Origin: Allobosea sp. BK604
GTDB lineage: Bacteria; Pseudomonadota; Alphaproteobacteria; Rhizobiales; Beijerinckiaceae
Direction of reading: 5' to 3'
Assembly: GCF_004341515.1 (NCBI RefSeq)
Contig: NZ_SLZF01000008.1
Span: forward strand, 248,001-312,000
DNA length: 64,000 nt
Shown: one piece after another, positions 44,105 through 53,187 of the stretch
Numbering within the stretch: the first letter of the stretch is position 1
How the letters are laid out: the number at the start of each line of letters is the position of its first letter
Notes under the pieces: model-generated
Database searches by the model: none
What the model was told of the DNA's origin: nothing
What the model saw: only the letters and a program-made list of their open reading frames with translations
Made by a program: the position numbers and the translations under genes

Positions 44105-45223
44105 TCAATCCAGCGCCGCCACCAGCCGCTCGCAGAAGCCCTGCGTCGCCTTGCCGTCGATCCAGCGGATCACGGCGAGGATGTCATGCGCCGGATCGAC
44201 CCAGATCACGTTGCTGCCCGCGCCCAGCGCCGAGAAGGCCCTCGCCGGCAGCTTCGGATTGGCGGCCGGCCCGGTGTTCAGCCACCAGAGGAAGCCGTAA
44301 TTCGCCAGGGTCGTCGAGGGCGTCAGCGACATCTCGACCCAGTCCGGCGAGAGCAGCTGCTTGCCGTCCCATTCGCCCCGGCGCGCCATCAGCAGGCCAA
44401 AGCGGGCATGGTCGCGCGCGCCGATGAAGAGCCCGCCGCCCCAATGCCCGCCGCCGGGCACCGATTGCATGCGCTTGCCGTCGATGTCGACGAAGGAATT
44501 CTGGTAGCCTTCCCAGCGCCAGTCCTGGCTGGCGCCGATCGGGTCCATGATGCGCTCGCGCAGCACCTCCGGCAGCGGCCGGCGGAAGAGCCTGAGCAGG
44601 GCATAACCCAACACGTTCACGCGCACGTCGTTATATTCGTAGAACGAGCCCGGCGCGTTCAGCTCGCGGCGCTGGCCCTTGCGGCTATTGTCGGCTCCGG
44701 GGCCGATCTGGCGGTTATGGTCGACCTGGTCGGACTTGCCGAAGATCTCGCCCTGCCATTCGCTCGACTGGTGCAGCAGATGGCGCCAGGTGACCTCAGC
44801 ATTATGGGCGCCTTCGAAGACCGGCCCGTCGACGCTCCCCGCCACCGGCTCGTCGAGATCGCGCATCAGGCCATCCCCGAAGGCGACGCCCGCCAGCACC
44901 GAGAGATAGCTCTTGGCGATCGAGAAGGTCATGTCGGTGCGGTTGGTGTCGCCCCATTCGGCGACGATCTTGCCGCCCTTGAGCACGAGCCCGGCCGGCC
45001 CGCCGCGCTCCTTGACCGGCCCGACGACCTCGCTCCAGGGCCCGGTCTCGTTCCACTCGACATTCCCGACATAGGAACCGTCGGGATAGTAGAGGCTCCT
45101 GGGCCACGGCGACTCGCTGGCGATGGCGAAGTCGATGGCTTCCTGCAGCCGGGCGGGAGAGAAACCGGCGTCGGACGGGGCGAGGGTGGGCCAGGGCGCG
45201 GTGGCGGGGGGCGGCGTGGTCAA
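44105..45223 (-). CDS. beta-lactamase-family serine hydrolase
   Basis: About 372 residues if a TTG at 45223 (LTTPPPATAPWPTL) behind AAGGA is the start; the N-terminus is uncertain. The S-x-x-K motif FSIAKSYLS is near residue 100, Y-x-N in YEYNDVRVN near 196 and a HWGGGLFIG glycine-rich segment stands in the third motif region. Class C-type fold (AmpC/EstB/DAP relatives): an esterase or peptidase; true beta-lactamase activity is not implied. No clear signal peptide with this start. Confidence 0.85.
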   Translation of the reverse strand: MTTPPPATAPWPTLAPSDAGFSPARLQEAIDFAIASESPWPRSLYYPDGSYVGNVEWNETGPWSEVVGPVKERGGPAGLVLKGGKIVAEWGDTNRTDMTFSIAKSYLSVLAGVAFGDGLMRDLDEPVAGSVDGPVFEGAHNAEVTWRHLLHQSSEWQGEIFGKSDQVDHNRQIGPGADNSRKGQRRELNAPGSFYEYNDVRVNVLGYALLRLFRRPLPEVLRERIMDPIGASQDWRWEGYQNSFVDIDGKRMQSVPGGGHWGGGLFIGARDHARFGLLMARRGEWDGKQLLSPDWVEMSLTPSTTLANYGFLWWLNTGPAANPKLPARAFSALGAGSNVIWVDPAHDILAVIRWIDGKATQGFCERLVAALD

Positions 45224-45578
45224 GATGGGAGGGTCCTTGGGCGTTGGCTGTGCAGGATGTGCTGATAGCACGGCGTTCGACTGATTGGGGAAGATTGGCC
45301 GTGTTCGAAGCCGCCGCGCGCCAGTGCGGGCGTGGGGGGCATGGCCGAGGGGCGCGACCATCCCTTCTCCCCCTGCAGGAGAAGGTGGCCGCGCAGCGGC
45401 CGGATGAGGAGGCGCGCTGTCGCTTCCGGTCAGCGGCGGTTGAGACGGAGCGCGGCAAGTGTCGCGCGACCCCTCACCCCAACCCTCTCCCGCAGGGGGA
45501 GAGGGAGCAGGTCGTGGCCTTCATCCGGTCCCGGCGATACCCGCACGCTCTTGCACACCATGGCCAAGGCGCCGCTCC
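45224..45578. other. 355-base gap with two palindromic repeat pieces
   Basis: No gene. CCTTCTCCCCCTGCAGGAGAAGG (45363-45385 region; stem CCTTCTCC/GGAGAAGG) followed by TGGCCGCGCAGCGGCC, and CCCTCTCCCGCAGGGGGAGAGGG (45484-45506), preceded by CCCCTCACCCCAA. These are members of a widespread GC-rich intergenic repeat type. Lying upstream of the hydrolase gene and after the AAA gene, they may end transcription. Confidence 0.55.
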
Positions 45579-46337
45579 TCACTCCTCCAGCATCGTCTCC
45601 ACGAAGGTCCCAGGATCCACGCAGAACTCCCGGATGATGCGGAAATGCTGGGTCTGCTCGATCGTCACGGGCTCGAGTCCGTATTTGCCGAGGCCGAGCA
45701 GGCGGGCGCCGGGATAGGCCATCAGCATCGGCGCATGCGTCGCCATGATCACCTGGCATTGGCCGAGCCGGTCCATCCGGCGCAGCAGCTTGAGGAACTC
45801 GATCTGGCGGGAAGGAGAGAGCGCCGATTCCGGCTCGTCGAAGATGAAGATGCCGCGGCGCTGGCAGCGCTCCTCGAAAAAGCGCAAAAAGCCCTCGCCA
45901 TGCGAATGGGAGAGGAAATCGGGCGGCCGATAGCCGAAGTCGGTCGCGGCCTCGTCGAGGTAACGAGCGACGGAGAAGAAGGATTCGGCGCGGAAAAACC
46001 AGCCGTCGGTCACCTTCGGCAGCCAGCTTGCCTTGAGCGCGCCGGATAGCTGCCCGCCCATCGTTTCGCTGGCCTGCGAATGGTCGACCGGCCGGTAGCC
46101 CTTGCCGCCGCCGGCCTCGTCATAGCCGGCGAGCGCGGCGATGCCTTCGAGCAGGGTCGATTTGCCGGTGCCGTTCTCGCCGACAATGATGGTGATGGCA
46201 CGGTCGAAATCGAGCTCGAAGCCGTCGCCCAGGAAGGGCAGGCAGAACGGATAGGCCTCGGCATCCGGCACCAGCGCGGGGTCGAGCCAGATGCGCCTGA
46301 GATAGGGGGCGGGCAGGCGGGACGGTCGGCTTCGCAT
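45579..46337 (-). CDS. AAA/ABC-type ATPase (AAA_21-like)
   Basis: 252 residues from ATG 46337 (MRSRPSRLPAPYLRRIW). Walker A GENGTGKST near residue 52-60, ABC-like signature region, Walker B IFIFDEPESALSPSRQ near 165, then a switch histidine in MATHAPML near 200. A soluble, stand-alone ATPase of the RecF/SMC-like group, without membrane or nuclease partner next door, so not a classical transporter or OLD defence protein. Role unknown. Confidence 0.86.
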   Translation of the reverse strand: MRSRPSRLPAPYLRRIWLDPALVPDAEAYPFCLPFLGDGFELDFDRAITIIVGENGTGKSTLLEGIAALAGYDEAGGGKGYRPVDHSQASETMGGQLSGALKASWLPKVTDGWFFRAESFFSVARYLDEAATDFGYRPPDFLSHSHGEGFLRFFEERCQRRGIFIFDEPESALSPSRQIEFLKLLRRMDRLGQCQVIMATHAPMLMAYPGARLLGLGKYGLEPVTIEQTQHFRIIREFCVDPGTFVETMLEE

Positions 46338-46401
46338 GGCAGGCCTTGGGCGGTGGGCGGTGCAACCTGGAGTACGAGTTACAGCCTCGTCCGTCACGCC
46401 C

Positions 46402-47076
46402 TTATTCGAGCAGGGCTGCGATCGCGCCATAGCCGCGCGCCTTCGCATGCTGGAGCGGCGTGACGCCCTGCCGGTCGGCGATGCGGCGATCGGCGCCGGC
46501 GGTGACCAGGGCCCGCACGGTCTCGACATGCCGTGGGCCGCCATCGCCCAGCACGACCGCCTCCATCAGCGCGGTCCAGCCGAGATTGTTGACATGGTCG
46601 AGCGGGGCGCCAGCCCTGATCAACTCGCGCACGACGCCGTCATGGCCGAGATGGGCGGCCGCGATCAGCGCGGTGCCGTCATAGCGGCTGGTCACCAGGG
46701 CTGCCGAGGCGCCCGACGCTATCAGGGCCTTGAGCATCGGCTCGTCGTCACGCACGGAAGCGATGGTGACGGCATCATAGCGCTGGTCGTCGAGGAGCCC
46801 GGGCTGCGCGCCGGCGGCGATCAATAGCCGGGCGGCCTCGGCATGGCCGCGAAAGGTTGCGACATGGAGCGGCGTGCGGCCATTGCCGTCCCGCGCATCG
46901 AGCTCTGCCCTGGCCGTCACCAGCCGGCGGATTTCGGCGCCGTCGCCGGCGGCCGCTGCGGCGTGAAGCCCGCGATAGGCCGCAATCTCGGCCGCGCCGG
47001 GCGCAGTCTGAGCCGGGGCCTGTGCGCTCGACAGGGCGAGCGCGAGCGCCGCCGCGAGCGAGAGACGTCTCGCCAT
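46402..47076 (-). CDS. exported ankyrin-repeat protein
   Basis: 224 residues from ATG 47076 (GGGAGG upstream): signal peptide MARRLSLAAALALALSSAQ then about five ankyrin repeats (RTPLHVATFRGHAEAARLLI, GTALIAAAHLGHDGVVRELI, WTALMEAV, VTPLQHAKARGYGAIAALL). A periplasmic protein-protein interaction module of the type often found next to catalases or metal proteins; the partner is not evident here. The frame extends much further upstream, but only as a shadow of the diguanylate cyclase gene. Confidence 0.9.
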   Translation of the reverse strand: MARRLSLAAALALALSSAQAPAQTAPGAAEIAAYRGLHAAAAAGDGAEIRRLVTARAELDARDGNGRTPLHVATFRGHAEAARLLIAAGAQPGLLDDQRYDAVTIASVRDDEPMLKALIASGASAALVTSRYDGTALIAAAHLGHDGVVRELIRAGAPLDHVNNLGWTALMEAVVLGDGGPRHVETVRALVTAGADRRIADRQGVTPLQHAKARGYGAIAALLE

Positions 47077-47247
47077 CACCTTCCTCCCGCCGCCCGTTCC
47101 GGGCTTGTCCTGCGCAGGTTCGGCCAGCTCGGCGCGTTCGGCAAGAGCCGGACCGGCGTTGCCGAGGGGTGAAGGCATTAACCAGCCCTTTACCCGCGCT
47201 TGCTCAGCTGCCGCAAGACGAACGCTCTTCTCCGCGAGGCCGGGACC

Positions 47248-48477
47248 ATGGAGATGTCCGTACCCGCAGCGCTCCATGAGCGCGACCGCCTCGATGCGCT
47301 GGCTCGCTACGATATTCTCGACACGCCGGACGAAGAGGCCTTCGACCGGATCACGCGCCTGGTGCGGCGCGTGCTGAAGGTGCCGATGTCGACGGTGACC
47401 TTCCTCGATGGTCACCGGCAATGGTTCAAGTCGCGCCAGGGCGTCGCGGCCTGCGAGAGCGAGCGCCGCATCGCGCTGTGCGACATCACCATTCGCGAGA
47501 GCGCCCCGCTGATCGTGCCCGATACGCTTGCCGATGCGCGCTTCGCGAGCAATCCGCTGGTGCTGGGCCCGCCACATCTGCGCTTCTATGCCGGCGTGCC
47601 GCTGCGCAGCTCCGAGGGGCAGAATATCGGCACGCTCTGTGCCATGGACACGGTTCCGCGCCAGCTCGATTCCGACGCGATCGCGACCCTGTCCGACCTC
47701 GCCCTGATCGTGATGAACGAGCTCGAGCTGCGGCTGCTCGCTTCGACCGACGGGCTGACGGGCGCGCTCTCGCGCCGCGCTTTCCGCGAGGAGGCTACGC
47801 GCGCGCTCGCGCTCGCGCAGCGCCACCGCCATGAGGCGAGCTGCATCGCCTTCGACCTCGATCATTTCAAGGGGATCAACGATACGCATGGCCATGCCAC
47901 AGGCGATGCCGTGCTGGCTGGCAGCGCCGCGGCCTGCCGCGCGCTGCTGCGCCAGACCGATCTGTTCGGGCGGGTCGGCGGCGAGGAGTTCGTCGTGCTG
48001 CTGCCGCATACCGGCAAACAGGCGGCGCTCGCAGTCGCGGAAAAGCTGCGGGCCGGCATTGCCGCGCAACGCTTCAGCTGCGCCGAGGAGCCCTTCGCCG
48101 TCACGGCCAGTTTCGGCGTCGCGACCATCGGCCATGCCGCTGGGGATATCGACGCGGTGCTGGGTGCGGCCGATGCGGCGCTCTATGCCGCGAAGGCGGG
48201 CGGCCGCAATCGCTGCGTCACCAGCCCGGCGGGAAACATCGCCGATCCCGCATTCGGACGTCGTGTGCTGAAGGCGGGGCAGATCGTCTTCAATAGCGGT
48301 CGCTCGGTGATCGATTGCACCGTCCGGCGCCTCTCCGAGCAGGGCGCGAATATTGCGGTCATCAGCACGGCCGGCGTGCCGGAGCGCTTCAAGCTCGCCA
48401 TCGAGGCCGATGCCTTCTCGCGCTTCTGCGAGGTGGCGCGCAAAGCCGGAAGCGAGATCGACGTGCGGTTCGCCTAG
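47248..48477 (+). CDS. diguanylate cyclase: GAF-GGDEF with C-terminal PilZ-like domain
   Basis: 409 residues. A GAF sensor domain (about 25-165, with FYAGVPLRSSEGQNIGTLC), a GGDEF domain (about 170-335) with active-site GGEEF near 244 and a product-inhibition site RQTD exactly five residues before it, then a C-terminal stretch (about 343-409; GQIVFNSGRSVIDCTVRRLS, GVPERFKLAIEAD) that matches the alphaproteobacterial PilZ-like pattern. It should make cyclic di-GMP under control of a GAF ligand. The PilZ-like tail lacks a clear RxxxR motif in front of it, so it may be degenerate. ATG 47248 is chosen; ATG 47200 is possible. Confidence 0.9.
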   Translation: MEMSVPAALHERDRLDALARYDILDTPDEEAFDRITRLVRRVLKVPMSTVTFLDGHRQWFKSRQGVAACESERRIALCDITIRESAPLIVPDTLADARFASNPLVLGPPHLRFYAGVPLRSSEGQNIGTLCAMDTVPRQLDSDAIATLSDLALIVMNELELRLLASTDGLTGALSRRAFREEATRALALAQRHRHEASCIAFDLDHFKGINDTHGHATGDAVLAGSAAACRALLRQTDLFGRVGGEEFVVLLPHTGKQAALAVAEKLRAGIAAQRFSCAEEPFAVTASFGVATIGHAAGDIDAVLGAADAALYAAKAGGRNRCVTSPAGNIADPAFGRRVLKAGQIVFNSGRSVIDCTVRRLSEQGANIAVISTAGVPERFKLAIEADAFSRFCEVARKAGSEIDVRFA

Positions 48478-48489
48478 CTTCTTGTTTTC

Positions 48490-48535
48490 GCATCGGCTTT
48501 TCTAAAATCGCAAGCCAGTTTCGGGCCGACGCGCT
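48490..48535. repeat. dispersed palindromic repeat, family C copy 2
   Basis: GCATCGGCTTTTCTAAAATCG through TTTCGGGCCGACGCGCT; ends CATCGG and CCGACG are near-complementary. Counterpart of 13443-13486. It lies between the two diguanylate cyclase genes. Confidence 0.65.
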
Positions 48536-48669
48536 CGTCCGCGGCCGGCGCGGCTCCGGTGACGTCGCGGCCTTTGCCGGGGCCCGATCGCTAAAATGCG
48601 CGGCAATTCCGATACCCGTCCTAAAACCGGGCCTAGGTAGGAGACGGGCCCGGAAACACGGATGAAAAC

Positions 48670-49563
48670 ATGCCTAACCTGCTGATATCCCCGCTGAATC
48701 TGCTCCGTTCATCGCTGCTGTCTCAGGCTTTTGCCTCCTGCTTCGTCGCTACACATGTTCCGATCGTCTTCTTTCTCGCCTATGTCGCTGCCGGTGGAGA
48801 GATCAGCAGCCAGGCCGTGCTGATCGTCATTCTGCTCGCCACCATTCTCGGCACCGCGATCTCCTTCCTCCTGATGCGGCACCTGCTGGCGCCGCTGAGC
48901 CATGTCGTCACCGAGCTCAGGGCCTACCGCACCGAGGCCAGGCGGCCGGAATTCGAGATCGTCCGCAATGACGAGATCGGCAAGTTGATGGCGGAGGTCG
49001 GCAGCCTGATCGGCTCGCTCGAGGACAAGCTTTCCCGGCTCAGGCGCCAGGCCCATACGGACGCGTTGACCGGGCTCGGCAATCGCCGCTGGCTCTCCGA
49101 GGTCGTCAACGCGGAAATCGCCAAGTCGCGGCGCAGCAAGCAGCCGCTTTCGGTGATCGCCTTCGATCTCGATCACTTCAAGAAGGTCAATGACGAGTTC
49201 GGCCATGATGTCGGCGACGAGGTTCTCGTGGCCGTGGCCGCGGTGGCGCGCGAGACGCTGCGCTCCTACGACCTGATCGCCCGCCTCGGCGGCGAGGAAT
49301 TCTGCGCGTTCCTGCCTGGCTGTGACATCGCCAGCGCCGCCGCGACGGCCGAGCGCATGCGCGAGGCGATCGCGGCCGTGCGGCTCGACAAGATGGGTGG
49401 GCGCGGCTTCACCTCGAGCTTCGGCGTGCATGAGGCGGATCTGCAGAGGCAGCGCTTCCGCGACATGCTGAAATGCGCCGATGAACATCTCTACGCGGCC
49501 AAGAATATGGGCCGCAATCGCGTTAGCCTCCAGCCCATGCCGGAAGCAGTCGGCCCGGCCTGA
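48670..49563 (+). CDS. membrane-bound diguanylate cyclase (HAMP-GGDEF)
   Basis: 297 residues: two N-terminal membrane helices (about 22-42 and 48-68) with a very short periplasmic loop, a HAMP linker, then a GGDEF domain starting DALTGLGNRRWL near 130. Active site GGEEF near 213 and product-inhibition site RSYD five residues earlier, so both activity and feedback look intact. It makes cyclic di-GMP. Same strand as the GAF-GGDEF-PilZ gene but 192 bases away. Confidence 0.92.
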   Translation: MPNLLISPLNLLRSSLLSQAFASCFVATHVPIVFFLAYVAAGGEISSQAVLIVILLATILGTAISFLLMRHLLAPLSHVVTELRAYRTEARRPEFEIVRNDEIGKLMAEVGSLIGSLEDKLSRLRRQAHTDALTGLGNRRWLSEVVNAEIAKSRRSKQPLSVIAFDLDHFKKVNDEFGHDVGDEVLVAVAAVARETLRSYDLIARLGGEEFCAFLPGCDIASAAATAERMREAIAAVRLDKMGGRGFTSSFGVHEADLQRQRFRDMLKCADEHLYAAKNMGRNRVSLQPMPEAVGPA

Positions 49564-49718
49564 GGCGCGCAGGCGGCGGCGATGGAAACAGTCCATTGCC
49601 GCCTCTGCAATTGTCGGCAGGTCCGAAACTTGCTTGCCTCTCTCCCTATTCGAAGAGAGCATGATGTCCTCCGAAAACCGCTTCGCAATTTTCGGCATCA
49701 GGCTTCGGGAGAGCGGCG

Positions 49719-52547
49719 ATGGCGGAACTCAGCATGGTGGGGCCGGCGGTCTTGAGCGCGGCCGATCTGGCGGTGGAGCTGACGGCGTCGATCGCTCAGG
49801 CCAGGCGGGACGCGCGCGAGGATCCGTTCGGCAATCCCGTGCTGCGCGTGACGCTCTCGCTGACCCGGCGGATGGATCGCGGCGAGATCACGCTCGACAG
49901 CGCTGCCGCGCTGATCCGGCATCTTGGGCGCGAGGCGATCGCCGAGCGGGCCCAGCGCGTCGCCCGCTATGTCGGCTATGAGCCCGGCGGCGAGGCCGCT
50001 TTCGCTGATGTGGCGGAGCGATTGGCAGGTGATGTCGAGACTGCGGCCGAGCCGTTCGAGGCCTATGGGGCGAGCCTGGCAAGACCGCGTTTCGCAGCTG
50101 TGTTCACAGCCCACCCGACCTTCGGCATGAGCCGCAAGGTCGCGCATGCGCTGGCCGATCTCGCCTCTGGCGGGAAGCGGGACGAGGTGTTTTCGGCTGA
50201 GGACCTGTCGTTCCGGCCGGATGCGACGATCACCTTGCAGGATGAGTTCGAGCAGGCGCGCTTTTCCGTGCGCCATGCGCGCGATGCGATCGACCGGTTC
50301 AACGCCGCGCTGCTCGCGGAGGCACGGGCGCGCTGGCCGGAGCGCTGGCGCGAGCTGGCGCCGCGGCCGATCATCCTCGCCTCGTGGGTCGGCTGCGATA
50401 CGGATGGGCGCACCGATATCGGCTGGTGGGATACGCTGCGCTACCGGCTGGAATCGAAGCGTGGCCAGTTTTTCCGCATGCTGGAGAAGCTGCCGGAGAC
50501 GAGTGCGACGACGGAGGTGAGGGCGCTGGTCGGCGCCGCCCTGGCCGCGGTCGAGCGGCAGCTTGCTCTGGCGCCGCCGATCTCGTCGCAGCCGAAGCTG
50601 GAGGCGCTGCGGGCTTTCGCGCTGGCGCTGATCGGCGAGCGCGAGGCGGCGCTGCCGGAGGCCTCGAGGCTGCTCGCGGCGCTCGACAGGGCGATCGAAG
50701 CGGCCGAGGACGAAGAGACGGTGATGGCGCTCGCTCTGGCGCGGGCCGGGGTGGTGGCGCATGGCGTCTCGATCGCGCTGCCGCATTTCCGATTGAACGC
50801 CTCGCAGCTCCACAATGCGATGCGCGGCACGATCCATCTCGACGAGGAACCGAGCCTGCCGGCGCAACGGCGTGCCTTCCTGAGCGCGATCAATGCCGAG
50901 CTGGCCAAGGTGGAGCCGACGGCGGTCGATTTCGGGGCGCTCGCGGTCGAGCGTGCCTCGGCGACGCGGATGATGATGACGATCACGCAGATCGTGAAGC
51001 ATGTCGACGGCACGCGGCCGGTGCGCTTCCTCGTGGCCGAGACAGAGACGGGCTACACGCTGCTTTCGGCGCTCTGGCTGGCAAAGCGCTTCGGCATCGC
51101 CGAGCGGATCGAGATCTCGCCGCTGTTCGAGACTTCGGATGCGCTGGAACAGGGGCCGCGCATCATAGACGAAGCCCTGCGCAGCCCGCATTGGCGAGCC
51201 TATCTGAAGCGGCATGGCAGGCTCTGCATCCAGTTCGGCTATTCGGATTCGGGCCGCTATATCGGCCAGGTCGCGGCGACCTTCTGGGTCGAGCGGCTGA
51301 GGAGCCGGATCGGCGAATTGCTGGCGCGCTACGGGCTCACCGATATCGAGCTCGTCATCTTCGATACCCATGGCGAGTCGCCGGGCCGTGGCGCGCATCC
51401 CGACAGCCTCGCCGACCGCTTCGCCTATCTCGACCCTGCCTGGTCGCGCCGGGCCTTTGCGAAGGCGGGCATCGCGACGGTCGAGGAGACCAGCTTCCAG
51501 GGCAGCGACGGCTATATGCTGTTCGGCACGACCCAGCTCGCAGGCGCGACGGTGGCGCGCATCGCCGAAAGCGTCTTCGGCCTGCGTGAGGAGAGCGCCG
51601 AGGACCCGGTCTATGCCGAGCCGGATTTCGCCACCGAATTCTTCCAGACCGTCCGCGACGAGATGAACCAGCTCGTCGACGATCCCGGCTATGCGGCGCT
51701 GATCGGCACGTTCGGCCCCTCGCTGCTCGACAAGACCGGCTCGCGCCCGGCGGCGCGGCAGAGCGATGCCGGTGGGCCGGCGCGGATCCGACATCCGCGC
51801 GAGCTGCGCGCCATCCCCAACAACGCGATCCTGCAGCAGCTCGGCTGGATGGCGAACAGCATCCACGGGATCGGCCAAGCCGCTTCGCGCTCGCCGGACC
51901 TGTTCGGTGCGATGCGCGAGAAGTCGGAGCGCTTCGGCCGGGCCTATCGCCTCGCGAATTACGCGATGGCGCATAGCGACCTCGACGTGCTGCGCGCCTA
52001 TCTCGATACGCTCGATCCTGGCAGCTGGTTCGACCGCGCGCGGCGCACCGAGCGGGAGGGGCGGCGCGACGAATTGCTCGCGGTGGCCGAGGCCTTGGCC
52101 GGGCTCGACCTGGCGCCGGCGCTGCGGCGGCTGTTCTGGCGCTTCGCCGCAGACCGGCTGAAGCTGAAGGAAGCGGGCGGCGAGGCCCCGCACATGAAGG
52201 GCAGGCTGGTTGCGCTACATGCGTTGCGGCTGGCGCTGCTGCACAAGATCTGGCTCTCCGCGACGCATATCCCGGATTTCAGACCGCATCTCGGCGTCAC
52301 CCGCGAGGGGTTGATCGAGCGCATCTTGCGGCTCGATATTCCCGGGACCATAACGCTGCTCGGCGAGATCTTCCCGCTCAATCCCGATCCGACGACCGGG
52401 CTTGATTTCGGCGAGCCGCCGGGGCCGCGCGAAGGCGGCGCCTATGAGACGCTGCATCGCGATCTGGTCGCGCCGATGCGCCGGAGCTTTGAGCTCCTGC
52501 GCGAGATCTCAGGCGTGATTCAGCATGAGATCGGCGCGTTCGGTTAA
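49719..52547 (+). CDS. phosphoenolpyruvate carboxylase-like protein, altered active site
   Basis: 942 residues spanning the whole PEPC fold. Kept: the essential histidine H132 (VFTAHPTF), PLFETSD with its glutamate near 472, GYSDSG near 507-512 and RAIPNN near 700. Changed: GYSDS-AK/GK becomes GYSDSGR (Lys to Arg), the mobile loop FHGRGG-xxGRGG becomes FDTHGESPGRGAHP (near 548-561; one arginine lost, spacing altered), and SWMGGDRDG becomes SWVGCDTDG. These residues bind PEP and bicarbonate in known enzymes, so this may be a divergent PEPC or a relative with another reaction. The gene symbol is withheld for that reason. A downstream repeat (52548) may close the transcript. Confidence 0.8.
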   Translation: MAELSMVGPAVLSAADLAVELTASIAQARRDAREDPFGNPVLRVTLSLTRRMDRGEITLDSAAALIRHLGREAIAERAQRVARYVGYEPGGEAAFADVAERLAGDVETAAEPFEAYGASLARPRFAAVFTAHPTFGMSRKVAHALADLASGGKRDEVFSAEDLSFRPDATITLQDEFEQARFSVRHARDAIDRFNAALLAEARARWPERWRELAPRPIILASWVGCDTDGRTDIGWWDTLRYRLESKRGQFFRMLEKLPETSATTEVRALVGAALAAVERQLALAPPISSQPKLEALRAFALALIGEREAALPEASRLLAALDRAIEAAEDEETVMALALARAGVVAHGVSIALPHFRLNASQLHNAMRGTIHLDEEPSLPAQRRAFLSAINAELAKVEPTAVDFGALAVERASATRMMMTITQIVKHVDGTRPVRFLVAETETGYTLLSALWLAKRFGIAERIEISPLFETSDALEQGPRIIDEALRSPHWRAYLKRHGRLCIQFGYSDSGRYIGQVAATFWVERLRSRIGELLARYGLTDIELVIFDTHGESPGRGAHPDSLADRFAYLDPAWSRRAFAKAGIATVEETSFQGSDGYMLFGTTQLAGATVARIAESVFGLREESAEDPVYAEPDFATEFFQTVRDEMNQLVDDPGYAALIGTFGPSLLDKTGSRPAARQSDAGGPARIRHPRELRAIPNNAILQQLGWMANSIHGIGQAASRSPDLFGAMREKSERFGRAYRLANYAMAHSDLDVLRAYLDTLDPGSWFDRARRTEREGRRDELLAVAEALAGLDLAPALRRLFWRFAADRLKLKEAGGEAPHMKGRLVALHALRLALLHKIWLSATHIPDFRPHLGVTREGLIERILRLDIPGTITLLGEIFPLNPDPTTGLDFGEPPGPREGGAYETLHRDLVAPMRRSFELLREISGVIQHEIGAFG

Positions 52548-52646
52548 GAGCATTTTCGAGCGAAGTGGTTACCGGTTCGCGTGAAGAAAATGCGTCAAAA
52601 CAAAGGGATAGAGCATTTTCGCGATTCGAGGAAACGCGGAAATTCT
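52548..52646. repeat. dispersed composite palindromic repeat, family B copy 1
   Basis: GAGCATTTTCGAGCGAAGTG, then ACCGGTTCGCGTGAAGAAAATGC, then a second unit GAGCATTTTCGCGATTCGAG ending GAAACGCGGAAATT. An inverted relative is at 55671-55771. Element type frequent between genes in Hyphomicrobiales. Lies between convergent genes. Confidence 0.85.
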
Positions 52647-52663
52647 CTAAGAGCCCGCTGCGC

Positions 52664-52954
52664 TCATGCGGCCCGGTCGAGCGCGACCACGACATGGGTA
52701 TATTCGGGTTCCTGCGGGACGAGATTGGTGCGGGTCTCGTCGAGCCAGCTCGCCAGCTTGACCACCTGGCCGGTGCCCGGGTTCTCGTCCGCATCCTCGG
52801 TCGGCTCGATGATGGTGAGCCCGCCGGCATCGATGAAGAAAGTGTGCTCGCCGAACATCTGGCTGAGCTGGCCGATCACGGGGTGATTCTCCGGCACCGC
52901 CTGAGCGTTCAGCTGATGCAGGGCGCTGTCGATGCGTGCTTCCGTCAACTTCAT
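52664..52954 (-). CDS. conserved small hypothetical protein
   Basis: 96 residues from ATG 52954 (MKLTEARIDSALHQL; AAGGA seven bases upstream). Acidic, no membrane segment or signal peptide. Two parts are visible: an N-terminal helix with HPVIGQLSQMFGEHTFFID, and a strand-rich C-terminal part with GLTIIEPTEDADENPG. No family is recognised. The good ribosome site and sensible codon use support a real gene; it is isolated on the minus strand between ppc-like and the AMP ligase. Confidence 0.7.
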   Translation of the reverse strand: MKLTEARIDSALHQLNAQAVPENHPVIGQLSQMFGEHTFFIDAGGLTIIEPTEDADENPGTGQVVKLASWLDETRTNLVPQEPEYTHVVVALDRAA

Positions 52955-53187
52955 GATCCGTCCTTTCGCGAGGCGTTGTGACGTGTTGGCGGGCGAGAGA
53001 AGCGTCTGCCAACACGTCACAGACTAAGGGCAGAATTCGATGAGGAGCTGTCGCTGGTCTGGCGGTTCGGTGAAACCAATGCGACGGAAATATGGGCCGG
53101 GCGCGCGATAATGGGCGCGGCTCCATTGAAACCGATCCGCATCCCTCTAGGTTGAACCTCGAGGATGAAACAGCCGGGAGAAGCTGC

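Noticed and set aside
45579-46337. AAA ATPase considered as an OLD-type defence gene
   Set aside because: It lacks a TOPRIM nuclease domain and no defence partner is adjacent.
46402-48135. A 577-residue version of the ankyrin protein
   Set aside because: The first 353 residues are antisense to the diguanylate cyclase gene; a good ribosome site and signal peptide begin at 47076.
49719-52547. Straight annotation as ppc
   Set aside because: The fold fits, but the changed catalytic lysine and HGRGG loop make the reaction uncertain.
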